Source: Gammaproteobacteria bacterium (GTDB lineage: Bacteria; Pseudomonadota; Gammaproteobacteria; Steroidobacterales; Woeseiaceae). Taken from it: 64,000 nt of DNA. Shown here piece after piece: positions 28,213-37,927 of this stretch. Each line of letters begins with the position of its first letter. Position 1 is the stretch's first letter. A program made the position numbers and the translations under genes. The stretch spans positions 1 to 64,000 of the forward strand of contig JAOUIH010000007.1 of assembly GCA_029884165.1 (NCBI GenBank), given 5' to 3'. The notes under the pieces were generated by a model. It searched no databases, had not been told where the DNA came from, and saw only the letters and a program-made list of their open reading frames with translations.

Positions 28213-28869
28213 TCAGCCGCCGTACTGGTACGGCTCCGAGAGTTCGCGACCGTCGAGCACGGCCTTGCCGTCGCACAGCACCAGGCGGCCGGCCGCGAGC
28301 CAGCCTGCCGCCAGCGGGTAAATGCGGTGCTCGACCTCCAGCACGCGTGCAGCCAGGCTGTCCGCGTCGTCGTCCGGCCGCACCGGCACCCGTCCCTGGA
28401 TGATGCGGGGACCGCCGTCCAGCTCCTCGGTAACGAAATGCACGGTGCTGCCGTGCCAGCGGTCGCCCGCTTCCAGCGCCCGTCGATGCGTATCCAGCCC
28501 CGGGTAGAGCGGCAGCAGGGACGGGTGGATATTGAGGAGTCGACCCTGGTAGCGGCGCACGAACCGGGCCGTCAGGATACGCATGAAGCCGGCGAGGATA
28601 ACGATATCCGGGGCGTATGCGTCGATCCCCTCGGCGAGCGCCGCGTCGAACGCGTCCCGGCTGTCGAAGTCCTTGTGCGGGATGCAGACCGTCTCGATAC
28701 CGGCCTGCGAGGCCCGAGTCAGTCCGTAGGCATCCGCACGGTTGCTGATGACCACGGCGATGTCGAGATCCAGTGTCCCGCCCCGCACGGCGTCGATGAA
28801 GGCCTGGAGGTTAGTGCCGCCCCCGGAGATGAGGATCGCGGCCCGGCATCTGGCGGATGCCCCGGTCAA
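28213..28869 (-). CDS. purN: Phosphoribosylglycinamide formyltransferase
   Basis: Purine-pathway enzyme transferring a formyl group from 10-formyl-THF to GAR, 218 aa. The phosphate loop is [14 protein letters not shown], and the folate/catalytic region reads ILAGFMRIL, then [20 protein letters not shown] and [15 protein letters not shown], containing the Asn, His and Asp of the active site. The predicted TTG start at 28869 overlaps the purM stop (TTGA), as expected for a purM-purN operon. Confidence 0.95.
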   Translation of the reverse strand: MTGASARCRAAILISGGGTNLQAFIDAVRGGTLDLDIAVVISNRADAYGLTRASQAGIETVCIPHKDFDSRDAFDAALAEGIDAYAPDIVILAGFMRILTARFVRRYQGRLLNIHPSLLPLYPGLDTHRRALEAGDRWHGSTVHFVTEELDGGPRIIQGRVPVRPDDDADSLAARVLEVEHRIYPLAAGWLAAGRLVLCDGKAVLDGRELSEPYQYGG

Positions 28870-29884
28870 ACGTACCTGACCTCGCCCGCGCCGCTGACCA
28901 CGCTGCCGATTTCCCAGGCCGTTTCACCGGCTTTCTTGAGCGCCTTCAGCGCCGCTGCGGCGTCGTCGGGAGCGACCGCAAGGATCATGCCGACGCCGCA
29001 GTTGAACGTGCGACGCATCTCCGCCGCCGTGACCCGGCCCGTCACTGCCAGCCAATCGAACGCAGCGCCCTGCCTCCAGCTGTTGATGCGGATCTCGGCA
29101 TGCAGTTCGCCGTGCAGGATGCGGGGCAGGTTTTCCGTGATGCCACCGCCGGTGATGTGGGCTATACCCTTTACCGTCACGACTTTCATCAGCTCGAGGA
29201 TCGAGCTGACATAGATGCGCGTTGGGGCGAGCAGGATTTGTTCCGCCGGCACGCCATCGATGTTCGGATTCTCGGAGACCTCGATGATCTTGCGGATGAG
29301 CGAGTAGCCATTTGAATGCGGTCCGCTGGACGCGATGCCAATCAGCCTGTCGCCGGCGGCAATGCCACTGCCGTCGACGAGCCGGCTCTTTTCCGCAATA
29401 CCCACGCAGAAACCGGCAAGATCGTATTCACCGGCCGGGTACATGTCCGGCATTTCTGCGGTTTCGCCGCCGATCAGCGCGGCACCCGCCTGCCGGCAGC
29501 CTGCGGCGATGCCCCCGATGACGGTTGCCGCGACGTCTACGTCGAGCTTGCCGCAGGCGAAGTAGTCCAGGAAATACAGCGGTTCCGCTCCCTGGGCCAG
29601 GACGTCATTGGCGCACATGGCGACCAGGTCGATGCCGATGGTGTCATGCTTGCCGAGACGCTGTGCCAGCAGCAGCTTGGTGCCGACCCCGTCCGTTCCA
29701 GATACCAGTACCGGTTCGCGGAACCGGTCGATCGGTACCTCGAACAGTCCGCCGAACCCGCCCAGCCCGGCGAGCACTTCCTTGCGCATCGTGCGCGCGA
29801 CCATCGGCTTGATGCGTTCGACGAGGGCGTCACCGGCATCGATATCGACACCGGCATCCCGGAGGTGAGGGACTTGCTTGTCAT
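28866..29884 (-). CDS. purM: Phosphoribosylaminoimidazole synthetase, 5' end frameshifted
   Basis: AIR synthetase of purine biosynthesis. From [18 protein letters not shown] onward the protein is complete and normal ([12 protein letters not shown], then [32 protein letters not shown] and GLRKIIEV-like parts). No ATG or GTG exists in this frame near the expected start. The ATG at 29884 in the neighbouring frame reads MTSKSLTS, matching the family's usual Met-x-x-K-x-SLTYRDAGVD start if one base is added near 29861-29863 (ACC-T[A]C-CGG). The span 28866-29884 is 1019 nt, one short of a multiple of three. Other options are an in-frame TTG at 29966 or a sequencing error. Confidence 0.85.
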
Positions 29885-30041
29885 CTTGGACTTTTGCTGC
29901 TGGATTTGCCGCCCCTTGCCGACCGACAATGCCCTGGGCGGGCCTCGGCCAAACAGGGCGTGGCAATTGCCGTGAGGGCGATATAATAGTGGCAATTTCC
30001 GCAAACCACCATCGGCTCATCTTTCCCGACAGGCAAACCGG

Positions 30042-31214
30042 ATGCTCCAATTGCCAGATCTTCCTCGCCTGATTACCGCGCTGCTCGCGCTCCTCGCCTT
30101 CGGGCTGCTCGGCGCCGGTTCCGTCCCGTCGTTCGCGATCGAGGTCGAGAACCTGTACACGGTGCAGGTGCCGCTAGACCGGTCGGATCCGGATGCGCGA
30201 GAAACGGCCTACGCGCGGGCGCTCGCCGAGGTTCTGAGTCGCATCACGGGGTCGGAGGGTGCCTCGAGCTCCGACGGACTGCTGGCGCTGTTTCCGAATC
30301 CCGCGCGTTACGTCATGCAGTTTCGGGCCGGCGAAGACGATAGCCTGGTCATTACGCTCGACGGGCCCGCGATCGAAAAGCTCTTGAGACAGGCCGGTCA
30401 CCCTGTCTGGGGCAGCGACCGGCCGCTGACGCTGGTCTGGCTGGCCGTGGACTGGGGCATGGGGGACCGGGAGATCATCGGGGCGGACAGCCAGCGCGCC
30501 GTTCCGGGCGCGAGCCGCTCGATCGACCGGAATCGCCTGCTGCGCGAACGCGTGCAGGCCGCGGCGGCGCGCCGCGGGATTCCGTTAATTTTCCCGCTGC
30601 TGGACACCGAGGATCTCGGGCGCGTCAGTTTCTCGGACGTCTGGGGAGGCTTCGACCAGGCATTACTGGAGGCGTCACAGCGTTATGGCACGAGCTCGGT
30701 GCTGGTGGGGCGCGTGCGCCCGAGCGAACCGTACCGGGACCGCTGGATGTACTACTTCGGGGGGCAGCAGCGCGAATGGACGGGCGGTCCGGAAACCGCG
30801 GTCAACCTGCTGGCCGATTCGCTCGCCGAGCAATTTGCCTATGCCGGGAATGCGCCGGTCGAAACCGTCCTCCTGACGGTTTCCGGCGTCGATTCGGTGG
30901 ATGCATTCGGAAATGTCCAGCGGTACCTCGACAAGCAAGCCGCCATCCAGGGGTACCGGATCGAGGCCGTGGCCGGCCAGGAGCTGCGGTTCGAGGTCCA
31001 GGTCCAGGGTGGCAGTGACCGGCTCGCCGCGGCGCTGGAGTTCAGCGGCCTGCTGGAACGAAGTGACTGGCTGGACGCCCGCAACCTGTACGAGGCACCC
31101 GCTGCGCGCCGTGGCCTCGAGTACGTCTACAGGCCGTACGCCGCGGTACCGGCTCCATCGGCCGACCAGGAACAGCCGGCCGAAAGCGCGGTCGCACCGC
31201 CCGAACTCGACTAG
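30042..31214 (+). CDS. DUF2066 domain-containing exported protein
   Basis: Protein of 390 aa and unknown function, widespread in gammaproteobacteria upstream of a CDP-alcohol phosphatidyltransferase, a PerM protein and hda, as here. A signal peptide or anchor is visible ([20 protein letters not shown]). Family features are [35 protein letters not shown] and [12 protein letters not shown]. The C-terminal ~30 residues are Pro/Ala/Glu-rich. A TATAAT at 29982-29987 may be its -10 box, with no clear -35. Confidence 0.88.
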   Translation: MLQLPDLPRLITALLALLAFGLLGAGSVPSFAIEVENLYTVQVPLDRSDPDARETAYARALAEVLSRITGSEGASSSDGLLALFPNPARYVMQFRAGEDDSLVITLDGPAIEKLLRQAGHPVWGSDRPLTLVWLAVDWGMGDREIIGADSQRAVPGASRSIDRNRLLRERVQAAAARRGIPLIFPLLDTEDLGRVSFSDVWGGFDQALLEASQRYGTSSVLVGRVRPSEPYRDRWMYYFGGQQREWTGGPETAVNLLADSLAEQFAYAGNAPVETVLLTVSGVDSVDAFGNVQRYLDKQAAIQGYRIEAVAGQELRFEVQVQGGSDRLAAALEFSGLLERSDWLDARNLYEAPAARRGLEYVYRPYAAVPAPSADQEQPAESAVAPPELD

Positions 31215-31222
31215 CGTCGCTG

Positions 31223-31774
31223 ATGCCGCTGTACTGGTTACCGAACGCTATTTCGCTCTTCCGGATCGCGCTGGTTGCGCCGATCCTGTTCCTGATCGTG
31301 AACGGGGAACACGCGCTGGCGCTCGCCCTGTTCATGCTGGCCGGATTCTCGGACGGCGTTGACGGCTATCTCGCCAAGCGATTCGACTGGCACACCCGTC
31401 TCGGCGCGATGCTGGATCCCGTCGCCGACAAGCTGCTCATGGCAGGAACCTACGTTACGCTCGCGGCGACGTCCCTGATTCCCGGCTGGCTGGCGGCGGC
31501 TGTCGTGTGCCGCGACGTCGTGATCGTGGGCGGTGCCACGGCCTACAATTTCCTGATCAGACCGGTGCCGGGCGAACCGACGAAAATAAGCAAGGTGAAC
31601 ACGGTCCTCGAACTGTTGTTCGTAGTATTCGTGCTCAGCCGTGCGGGTTTCGAGTGGCCCGACCCGATCAGCCTGACGCTGCTCGGCGCGGCCGTGTTCG
31701 TTACGGTGGTCATCAGCGGACTGGACTATGTCCTGTCGTGGTCGAAGAGGGCGAGACATGACGCCGGAACCTGA
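31223..31774 (+). CDS. CDP-alcohol phosphatidyltransferase family protein
   Basis: Integral membrane enzyme of phospholipid synthesis, 183 aa with about five membrane segments. The signature runs from SDGVDGYLAKRFDWHTRLG to MLDPVADK, matching D-x2-DG-x2-A-x-R-x8/9-G-x3-D-x3-D, with all four metal-binding Asp present. By size and neighbours it could be phosphatidylglycerophosphate synthase-like, but the alcohol acceptor cannot be read. Its end overlaps the next gene by 17 bp. Confidence 0.88.
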   Translation: MPLYWLPNAISLFRIALVAPILFLIVNGEHALALALFMLAGFSDGVDGYLAKRFDWHTRLGAMLDPVADKLLMAGTYVTLAATSLIPGWLAAAVVCRDVVIVGGATAYNFLIRPVPGEPTKISKVNTVLELLFVVFVLSRAGFEWPDPISLTLLGAAVFVTVVISGLDYVLSWSKRARHDAGT

Positions 31775-32864
31775 GGCTGCTGTCGCTGCACGGTCGGACC
31801 GGCGGCTGAACTGGCTGATCGCGGTTGCGCTGGTCGGGTGGCTGCTTTACCAGCTGGCACCGATCCTGACGCCTTTCGTGGCAGCAGGCCTGCTCGCCTA
31901 CCTCGGCGACCCGCTGGCCGACCGCTTGCAGAAGCTGCGTCTGCCGCGGTCGCTTGCGGTCGTAACGGTCTTCGTATTGACGTTCCTTGCGCTGGCGCTC
32001 CTGGTACTGCTGGTCGTGCCGCTCATTCGCAAGCAGGTAGGCGCCTTCATCGACGTCCTGCCCGGGATCCTGGCTGCCGCGGAGCAGGTGTGGCTGCCGA
32101 GAATCACCTCCCTCCTGGGGGTCGAGCCAGGCGAGGACGTCGGGCTGGCCGCTTTCATCTCGCGCTACAGCGAAATGGCGGGGAGCTGGGCGAGTTCGAT
32201 CCTGACGACCGTCTCCCGTTCCGGTGGCGTACTCGCGGCAGCCGTCATAAGCCTGTTCCTGATACCTATCCTGACCTTCTACATGTTGCGCGACTGGGAC
32301 ATGATCCTGAAGCGCGTCGGTGCGCTCGTGCCTTCCAGGCATCGGGAAACGGTCTTTACCCTGGCTCGGGAAACCGACCAGATGCTCGGGGCGTTCCTGC
32401 GGGGCCAGCTCCTCGTCATGCTGGGCCTTGCAATCATCTACTCTGCCGGGCTGAGCCTGGTCGGCCTGGAATTTGCGCTCGCGATCGGCGTGGTCGCGGG
32501 CCTCGTCAGTTTCGTGCCGTATCTCGGATTTGTCATCGGTATGGGGCTGGCTGGCCTGACGGTCGTGATGGAGCCGTATCCCCTGCTGCGCCTCGTGGGC
32601 GTCGTGCTGACGTTTACGGCAGGGCAGGTGATCGAAGGCTCGTTTCTCACACCGAAGCTGGTCGGCGACCGGATCGGGCTGCACCCGGTGATCGTGATTT
32701 TCGCCGTAGCTGCCGGCGGGCAGCTGTTCGGCTTCTTCGGGATATTGCTCGCGCTGCCGGCCGCGGCAGTGCTGTCCGTCCTGGTGCGCTTTGCCTATAC
32801 CAGTTACCTGGCGGAGAACCCGGAGGCCAGGGCCATCGTCGCCCAGGGGGACGAGGCGCAATGA
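31758..32864 (+). CDS. AI-2E/PerM family transporter
   Basis: Polytopic inner-membrane protein of the AI-2 exporter/PerM family, 368 aa with about eight membrane segments. Conserved pieces are LAYLGDPLADRLQKL, the FYMLRDWDMILKRV segment, GLVSFVPYLGF, and GQVIEGSFLTPKLVGDRIGLHPV. The ATG at 31758 was chosen; an earlier in-frame start lies deeper in the preceding gene. The stop overlaps the hda start. The substrate is not known. Confidence 0.88.
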   Translation: MTPEPEAAVAARSDRRLNWLIAVALVGWLLYQLAPILTPFVAAGLLAYLGDPLADRLQKLRLPRSLAVVTVFVLTFLALALLVLLVVPLIRKQVGAFIDVLPGILAAAEQVWLPRITSLLGVEPGEDVGLAAFISRYSEMAGSWASSILTTVSRSGGVLAAAVISLFLIPILTFYMLRDWDMILKRVGALVPSRHRETVFTLARETDQMLGAFLRGQLLVMLGLAIIYSAGLSLVGLEFALAIGVVAGLVSFVPYLGFVIGMGLAGLTVVMEPYPLLRLVGVVLTFTAGQVIEGSFLTPKLVGDRIGLHPVIVIFAVAAGGQLFGFFGILLALPAAAVLSVLVRFAYTSYLAENPEARAIVAQGDEAQ

Positions 32865-33553
32865 GCCAGCTGGCGCTGCCGCTGAAGCTCCAGGACCACG
32901 CCGTGTTCGAAAGCTTCTGGCCGGCCGGTAACGACGCCCTGGTTGCCTACCTGCGCGAACTGGTCGCCGGCGGGACCGCGGCCGGCTGTTGGCTCTGGGG
33001 ACAAGCGTCGACCGGCAAGACGCACCTGCTGCAGGCCGTGTGCGCGAGGCTCGGCAGCGCTTCGATCTATCTGCCCTTGCGCGAGCTGGTGGACACGAGC
33101 CCGGAGCTGCTCGAGGGTCTCGCCAGCCGTGCGTGCATCTGCGTCGACGACATTGATGCCGCGGCAGGGCGTCCTGGATGGGAGATCGGCTTGTTCCGGC
33201 TCTGGAACGCGGCAGTCGAAGCCGGGTCCATGCTGGTCGTCGCCGCCGTTGCACCGCCGCGGGAGTGCGGATTCGAGCTGCCGGACCTGCTGAGCCGACT
33301 CGGGCATCTGCCCGCATTCCACCTGCTGCCACTCGGCGAAGACGAGCGGCCCAGGGCCCTGCAGCTCCGGGCCAGCCACCGCGGGCTCGAGCTTCCCGAC
33401 GAGACCGCCCGGTACCTGTTGAAACGCAGTCGCCGGGACATGACGAGCCTCTACGAATTGCTGGACAGGCTGGACTCGGAGGCGCTGAAGGCGCAGCGTC
33501 GACTGACGATTCCGTTCGTGCGCGACGTCATAGGTGCCCACGCGGGCTGCTGA
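32861..33553 (+). CDS. hda: DnaA regulatory inactivator Hda
   Basis: DnaA-related AAA+ protein that, with the DNA-loaded beta clamp, stimulates ATP hydrolysis by DnaA and so prevents re-initiation. It has 230 aa. The N-terminal clamp-binding hexapeptide is clear (QLALPL, residues 3-8). The P-loop is GQASTGKTHLLQA and Walker B is CVDDIDA. The C-terminal part has LKRSRRDMTSLYELLDRLD, typical of the Hda/DnaA lid. The start ATG overlaps the perM stop (ATGA). Confidence 0.94.
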   Translation: MSQLALPLKLQDHAVFESFWPAGNDALVAYLRELVAGGTAAGCWLWGQASTGKTHLLQAVCARLGSASIYLPLRELVDTSPELLEGLASRACICVDDIDAAAGRPGWEIGLFRLWNAAVEAGSMLVVAAVAPPRECGFELPDLLSRLGHLPAFHLLPLGEDERPRALQLRASHRGLELPDETARYLLKRSRRDMTSLYELLDRLDSEALKAQRRLTIPFVRDVIGAHAGC

Positions 33554-33671
33554 AGGGGGCAGTCGGGGCCCACTTGCGCGGCAGCGAAAGCCGCACCACC
33601 CGGATCCGGGCAGGCGTCTCTGTGCCTGCTCCACGGGCAGGACGCCCCGATCTGCTGACGGCGGCCAGTCG

Positions 33672-34274
33672 TCAGGCAGGAGGCTGGGCGAGCTGCAGGG
33701 CAACTTCGGCCACACGCCGCCCGAGCGCACGGGCGATCGTGATCTCCTCGGCGCTCAGCCCGTCGGGCTTGCGCTTGAAGGTGACGTGGCTCGCGCCGTA
33801 AGGGCCGCCTCCCGACCGGGTCGATTCGACCTCGGGCACGGTGAACGGTACGCCGACGAGGAGCATTCCATGATGCAGCAGCGGCAGCGCCATCGTTAAC
33901 AGCGTCGACTCCTGTCCGCCGTGCAACGTTGACGTCGACGTGAATACGCCGGCCGGCCGGCCGCTCAGGGTGCCGGCGAGCCACTCGCTGCCGGTCGAGT
34001 CGATGAAATACTTCAGCGCTGCGGCCATATTGCCGAACCGGGTGGGGCTGCCGAGTACCAGGCCGGCGCATTCCGCGAGGTCATCGCGCGTCGCATACGG
34101 CGGGCCCGATTCCGGTACCTCGGCCTCGGTTGCCTCGGTCACGGCGGATACGGCCGGCACGGTGCGTAGTCTCGCATTTGCACCGCGCACCGAATCCACA
34201 CCAACGCAGACTTCGCGAGCGAGCGCGGCCGTCGCACCGTAGCGAGAGTAGTAAAGGACGAGAATGTCGCGCAT
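33672..34274 (-). CDS. WrbA-like flavodoxin-fold NAD(P)H:quinone oxidoreductase
   Basis: Cytosolic FMN protein, 200 aa, likely reducing quinones by two electrons. The FMN phosphate loop is YYSRYGATAALAR near residues 8-20. It shows GSPTRFGNMAAALKYFIDSTG and FTSTSTLHGGQESTLLTM, both characteristic of WrbA. The start ATG shares one base with the stop of the ArsC-like gene upstream (TGATG), so the two are cotranscribed. It converges with hda. Confidence 0.9.
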   Translation of the reverse strand: MRDILVLYYSRYGATAALAREVCVGVDSVRGANARLRTVPAVSAVTEATEAEVPESGPPYATRDDLAECAGLVLGSPTRFGNMAAALKYFIDSTGSEWLAGTLSGRPAGVFTSTSTLHGGQESTLLTMALPLLHHGMLLVGVPFTVPEVESTRSGGGPYGASHVTFKRKPDGLSAEEITIARALGRRVAEVALQLAQPPA

Positions 34275-34630
34275 CAGGGCATCAGTCCCAGCACCGACTC
34301 GGGCGGTCTGCCCACGACAGCCGCCGGTCGCTCGTCGTCCACGACGATCGGTCGTTGCAGGACCCGGGGATGCCGGGTCAGCCAGCTGGCGACGGCGGCA
34401 GCGTCGTCCAGTTCCGGCAGGTCCGCTGCCTCCCTGAATTCTTCTTCGCTGCTCCGCAGCAGGTCCCGGACCGGGCAGGCGAGCAGGCCGGCCAGTTCGA
34501 GTATGCGCTCGGCCGACGGGGGAGCCTCCAGGTACAGGACGATGGTGGGCTCTATGCCCCTTGCCCGGATCAGTTCGAGCGTCTTGCGGGACTTCGAGCA
34601 CTTCGGATTGTGGTAGATGGTCAGGGACAT
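34274..34630 (-). CDS. ArsC-family (YfgD-like) arsenate reductase-type protein
   Basis: Small thioredoxin-fold protein, 118 aa. The catalytic Cys lies in NPKCSKSRKTLELI, and the C-terminal arginine motif reads LQRPIVVDDERPAAVVGRPPE. The family includes glutaredoxin-dependent arsenate reductases and the E. coli YfgD protein, which also lies next to hda. No ars genes are nearby, so arsenic detoxification is not supported by context. The ATG at 34630 was preferred over an upstream one for its fit to the family's start. Confidence 0.88.
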   Translation of the reverse strand: MSLTIYHNPKCSKSRKTLELIRARGIEPTIVLYLEAPPSAERILELAGLLACPVRDLLRSSEEEFREAADLPELDDAAAVASWLTRHPRVLQRPIVVDDERPAAVVGRPPESVLGLMP

Positions 34631-34748
34631 CGGGTTCACCGGAATCTGCATTCGTTACCGAGCGCCCAACTCTAGCAGCCGCCGGCGTGCCAGTCAGGGA
34701 ATAGCGGCTTGCTTGACGGCATGCAGCGGCGCCTGCTAGTTTTTTCCG

Positions 34749-35090
34749 GTGCGCACGAAATCAAGCCAGCTTTGGCGGAGTACTTATAGGCGAATTTGGC
34801 AGCTTACGGTCGCATTTGCCCTGTTCGCCGTCGTCGGAGCCTGCCAGACGGCGCCTCCCGTACAGGAAATGAGCGATGCCCGACAGGCAATTGCCGTCGC
34901 GCGCAACGCTGGCGCCGAAGAGCACGCAGCGGCGGAACTCGGTGAGGCCGAGAAGCACCTCGAGCAGGCCGAAAACCATCTGGCGCTGCGCGCTTACGGC
35001 ATGGCACGCCGGGATGCCATGCAGGCAAAGAGCAAGGCGCTGGAAGCGCTGGCACTCTCCGAGCATCCCGACCTCAACCGCCCGCGCTGA
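34749..35090 (+). CDS. Small DUF4398-like lipoprotein
   Basis: Predicted lipoprotein of 113 aa. A basic start and a hydrophobic stretch (LTVAFALFAVVGAC) end in a VGAC lipobox. The mature part is an Ala/Glu-rich helix hairpin (DARQAIAVARNAGAEEHAAAELGEAEKHLEQA), the pattern of DUF4398 proteins. The GTG start is the only reasonable one. Function unknown. It lies just before an acylphosphatase gene. Confidence 0.75.
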   Translation: MRTKSSQLWRSTYRRIWQLTVAFALFAVVGACQTAPPVQEMSDARQAIAVARNAGAEEHAAAELGEAEKHLEQAENHLALRAYGMARRDAMQAKSKALEALALSEHPDLNRPR

Positions 35091-35113
35091 CCGCCGGGCC
35101 CCGTTCCGATCCC

Positions 35114-35425
35114 ATGAGCACCGGCGGCCGGCCGCGATCGGGTGACGCCCGGGCTCCCGGTACCTGCCGCCGGTACAGGGTTACCGGCCGTGTCCAGGGA
35201 GTCTTTTTTCGCGCCAGCACCCGCGACGAGGCGCGTCGGCTCGGCTTGACGGGTTATGCGGTCAATATGCCCGACGGCAGCGTCGACGTCCTGGCCTGCG
35301 GGTCCAGCAACAGCCTGGACGCGCTCGAGGCCTGGTTGCAGCACGGTCCGCCGCATGCTCGGGTCGACAGCGTCCGGCGTGAGGATTGCGCGTTCGAACC
35401 GTTGCCGTCCTTTACCACGGGATGA
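35114..35425 (+). CDS. acyP: Acylphosphatase
   Basis: Small enzyme hydrolysing carboxyl-phosphate bonds, 103 aa with a ~20-residue N-terminal extension. The signature VTGRVQGVFFRASTRDEA holds the catalytic Arg, and GYAVNMPDGSVDV holds the catalytic Asn. The C-terminal part has the usual DALEAWLQHGPPHARVDSV. It converges with the lytic transglycosylase gene, with 3 bp between the stops. Confidence 0.93.
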   Translation: MSTGGRPRSGDARAPGTCRRYRVTGRVQGVFFRASTRDEARRLGLTGYAVNMPDGSVDVLACGSSNSLDALEAWLQHGPPHARVDSVRREDCAFEPLPSFTTG

Positions 35426-35428
35426 GAG

Positions 35429-35995
35429 TCAGGCCCGGAACCACTTGAGGCGCAGCTTGTCGAGCACCTTGTCGGCATATTTGCGGCTGCCTCTGCTGCC
35501 GTTGTAACGACTCAGCGCCTTGACGAGGTCGTTGTCCTCCATGTCCATGTAATAGCGAAGTATCGTGCAGCCCATGCGCAGGTTGGTGTGGACATGTAAC
35601 AGGTTGTCCTTCGGCCTGCCGATTTCGTTCAGCCAGAAGGGCATCACCTGCATAAGGCCTCGAGCGTCCGCGTACGAAATTGCGTAGCGATCGAAATTGC
35701 TCTCTACGTCTATGACGGCGAGCACGAGCTCAGGGGCAAGGTTGACCCGGGTAGCCTCGTAATGCACCTGGCGCAAAATGTCGACGCGCTCTGCGGGATC
35801 CGGCACCTGCCGGGCCAGGCGCGCAGACATGTCGGTTAGCCAAACCTCGGCCGCGTAATGATCCTCGAAGCTGTCCGTTTCATTAGCCGCCGCGCGCAGA
35901 AGTTCCCGGAGCGCCGGATCAGGGCTGTCGTCCGCCGCGGCGACCGTCCGGAGTGCGAGCAGGCAGAGCAGGGTGAGAGTGCGGACTGATTTCAT
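35429..35995 (-). CDS. Lytic transglycosylase (SLT domain) protein
   Basis: Periplasmic murein-cleaving enzyme, about 188 aa. The start at 35995 gives a good signal peptide (MKSVRTLTLLCLLALRTVAA). The SLT domain has the catalytic Glu in VIDVESNFDRYAIS, then GLMQVMPFW and, near the end, ALSRYNGSRGSRKYADKV. It may act alone or in envelope remodelling. The ATG at 36028 is an alternative without a typical signal sequence. Confidence 0.9.
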   Translation of the reverse strand: MKSVRTLTLLCLLALRTVAAADDSPDPALRELLRAAANETDSFEDHYAAEVWLTDMSARLARQVPDPAERVDILRQVHYEATRVNLAPELVLAVIDVESNFDRYAISYADARGLMQVMPFWLNEIGRPKDNLLHVHTNLRMGCTILRYYMDMEDNDLVKALSRYNGSRGSRKYADKVLDKLRLKWFRA

Positions 35996-36033
35996 GCGTG
36001 GAGATTCGATTGCTCGAATGTACCGCATGATAT

Positions 36034-37731
36034 TCAGGCCCCGCGCAGCAGATCGAGAGCCGCTTCACGTTTCAGCATCTGCGATTCGGCGTCACGGCGA
36101 TGACGATACTCGAGTTCGCCCGATTCGAGGCCTCTTTCGCCGACGACCAGGCGGTGAGGAATGCCGATGAGTTCGGCATCCGCAAATTTGACGCCAGGGC
36201 GCGCGTCGCGGTCGTCGAACAGTACTTCCAGGCCCATGGCACGCAATTCCTCGTACAACTTCTCCGCCGCCTCACGGACCGCATTGGAACGATGCATGTT
36301 GATGGGAACGAGGATTACATCGAACGGGGTCATCGGGTCCGGCCAGATGATCCCCCGATCGTCGTGATTCTGCTCGATCGCGGCGCCGACGATGCGCGTG
36401 ACGCCTATGCCGTAGCAGCCCATCGCCATTACGGTCTCGTTGCCTTCCTGGTCGAGAACTGTCGCTCCCATGGCCTGGCTGTACTTGGTGCCGAGCTGGA
36501 AGATGTGCCCGACCTCTATTCCGCGCGCAATCTTCAGCGTGCCTTTGCCGCCGGGCACTCTGTCACCCTCGACGACATTGCGAATATCCACCGTCTCGGG
36601 TTCCTCCATGTCACGCCCGAAGTTGACCCCGGTCATATGCATGTCCGCCTCGTTGGCGCCGCAGACGAAATCGCTCATGGGTTTCGTCGCGTGATCGTAA
36701 AAAACAGGGATCTCGAGGCCAATCGGGCCGGCGTATCCGGACGGGCTGCCGGTCGCCTCGCGGATCGTCTTCGGGTCGGCCATACGCAGCGGGGAAAATA
36801 CCCCCGGCAGCCTGGCGGCCTTGATGGCGTTCAGTTCGTGGTCGCCTCTCAATACCAGCGCGACGGGTTGCGTTTCTCCCTCGACGATCAGCGTCTTCAG
36901 CGTCTGCTCGGGCCTGACATCAAGGAATTCGCACAGGTCGGAAATCGTCTTCTTGCCCGGTGTCTTGACCTTCTGCATGGTTGCCGTCGCAGCCGGTCGG
37001 CTGCCCTCGGGCGGCAGCGTGATGGCGGTCTCGATGTTGGATGCGTAATGATCCTCCTCGCTGTACGCGATTGCGTCCTCGCCGGAGTCGGCGATGACGT
37101 GAAACTCCTGTGATCTGCTGCCGCCGATTTCGCCGCTGTCGGCGTCGACCACCCGGAATCGAAGGCCGAGGCGCTGGAATATGGCGGTGTAAGCGGCGTG
37201 CATCCGTTGGTAGCCCTCTTCGAGCGATGCCTGGTCCACGTGAAACGAGTAAGCGTCTTTCATGATGAATTCGCGCGCCCGCATTACGCCGAAACGCGGG
37301 CGTATCTCGTCGCGGAACTTCGTCTGCACCTGGTAGAAATTGATCGGCAGCTGGCGATAGCTCTTGAGCTCGCGGCGGGCGATATCGGTGATCACTTCCT
37401 CGTGTGTCGGCCCGAAGCAATAGTCGCGTTCGTGTCGGTCACGCATGCGCAGCAACAGGGAGCCGTACTGGTCCCAGCGCCCCGACTCCTGCCACAGTTC
37501 GGCCGGCTGGACGGCTGGCATCAGGAGTTCGAGCGCTCCGGCGCGATCCATCTCCTCGCGAACGATTCGTTCGACCTTGCGCAGCACCCGCAGGCCCAGC
37601 GGCATCCAGGTGAAGAGCCCGGAGGCAAGTCGCCGGATCAGCCCGGCTCGCAGCATGAGCTGGTGACTGACGATTTCGGCTTCCGCCGGGACTTCCTTGA
37701 GCGTGTTGAGCCCGAATTCTGAGAATCGCAT
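36034..37731 (-). CDS. proS: Prolyl-tRNA synthetase (bacterial type)
   Basis: Class II synthetase charging tRNA-Pro, 565 aa. Motif 1 is near [17 protein letters not shown], motif 2 contains [17 protein letters not shown], and motif 3 has [17 protein letters not shown]. The INS editing domain is present between motifs 2 and 3 ([15 protein letters not shown]), so this is the E. coli-like form that clears mischarged Ala. The start ATG at 37731 reads [13 protein letters not shown]; a longer open frame upstream is not family sequence. Confidence 0.97.
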   Translation of the reverse strand: MRFSEFGLNTLKEVPAEAEIVSHQLMLRAGLIRRLASGLFTWMPLGLRVLRKVERIVREEMDRAGALELLMPAVQPAELWQESGRWDQYGSLLLRMRDRHERDYCFGPTHEEVITDIARRELKSYRQLPINFYQVQTKFRDEIRPRFGVMRAREFIMKDAYSFHVDQASLEEGYQRMHAAYTAIFQRLGLRFRVVDADSGEIGGSRSQEFHVIADSGEDAIAYSEEDHYASNIETAITLPPEGSRPAATATMQKVKTPGKKTISDLCEFLDVRPEQTLKTLIVEGETQPVALVLRGDHELNAIKAARLPGVFSPLRMADPKTIREATGSPSGYAGPIGLEIPVFYDHATKPMSDFVCGANEADMHMTGVNFGRDMEEPETVDIRNVVEGDRVPGGKGTLKIARGIEVGHIFQLGTKYSQAMGATVLDQEGNETVMAMGCYGIGVTRIVGAAIEQNHDDRGIIWPDPMTPFDVILVPINMHRSNAVREAAEKLYEELRAMGLEVLFDDRDARPGVKFADAELIGIPHRLVVGERGLESGELEYRHRRDAESQMLKREAALDLLRGA

Positions 37732-37927
37732 GTGTTGGTCGACCGCGAGTAAAGGCGGGCCGTATTGTAGATGCTCTCCGGCCAAACCGCACGGCCGGCC
37801 GGACGTCCGTGAAGCGAGCGGGCTGACGTGCCGGGAGTTGTGGCCGGGACCGCCATCTTGCAAACTCGCCGCTACGATGCAGCGGCCGCGACCAGCGCCA
37901 GGCGGCGGCAAGCAGCGTCGGCGATGC

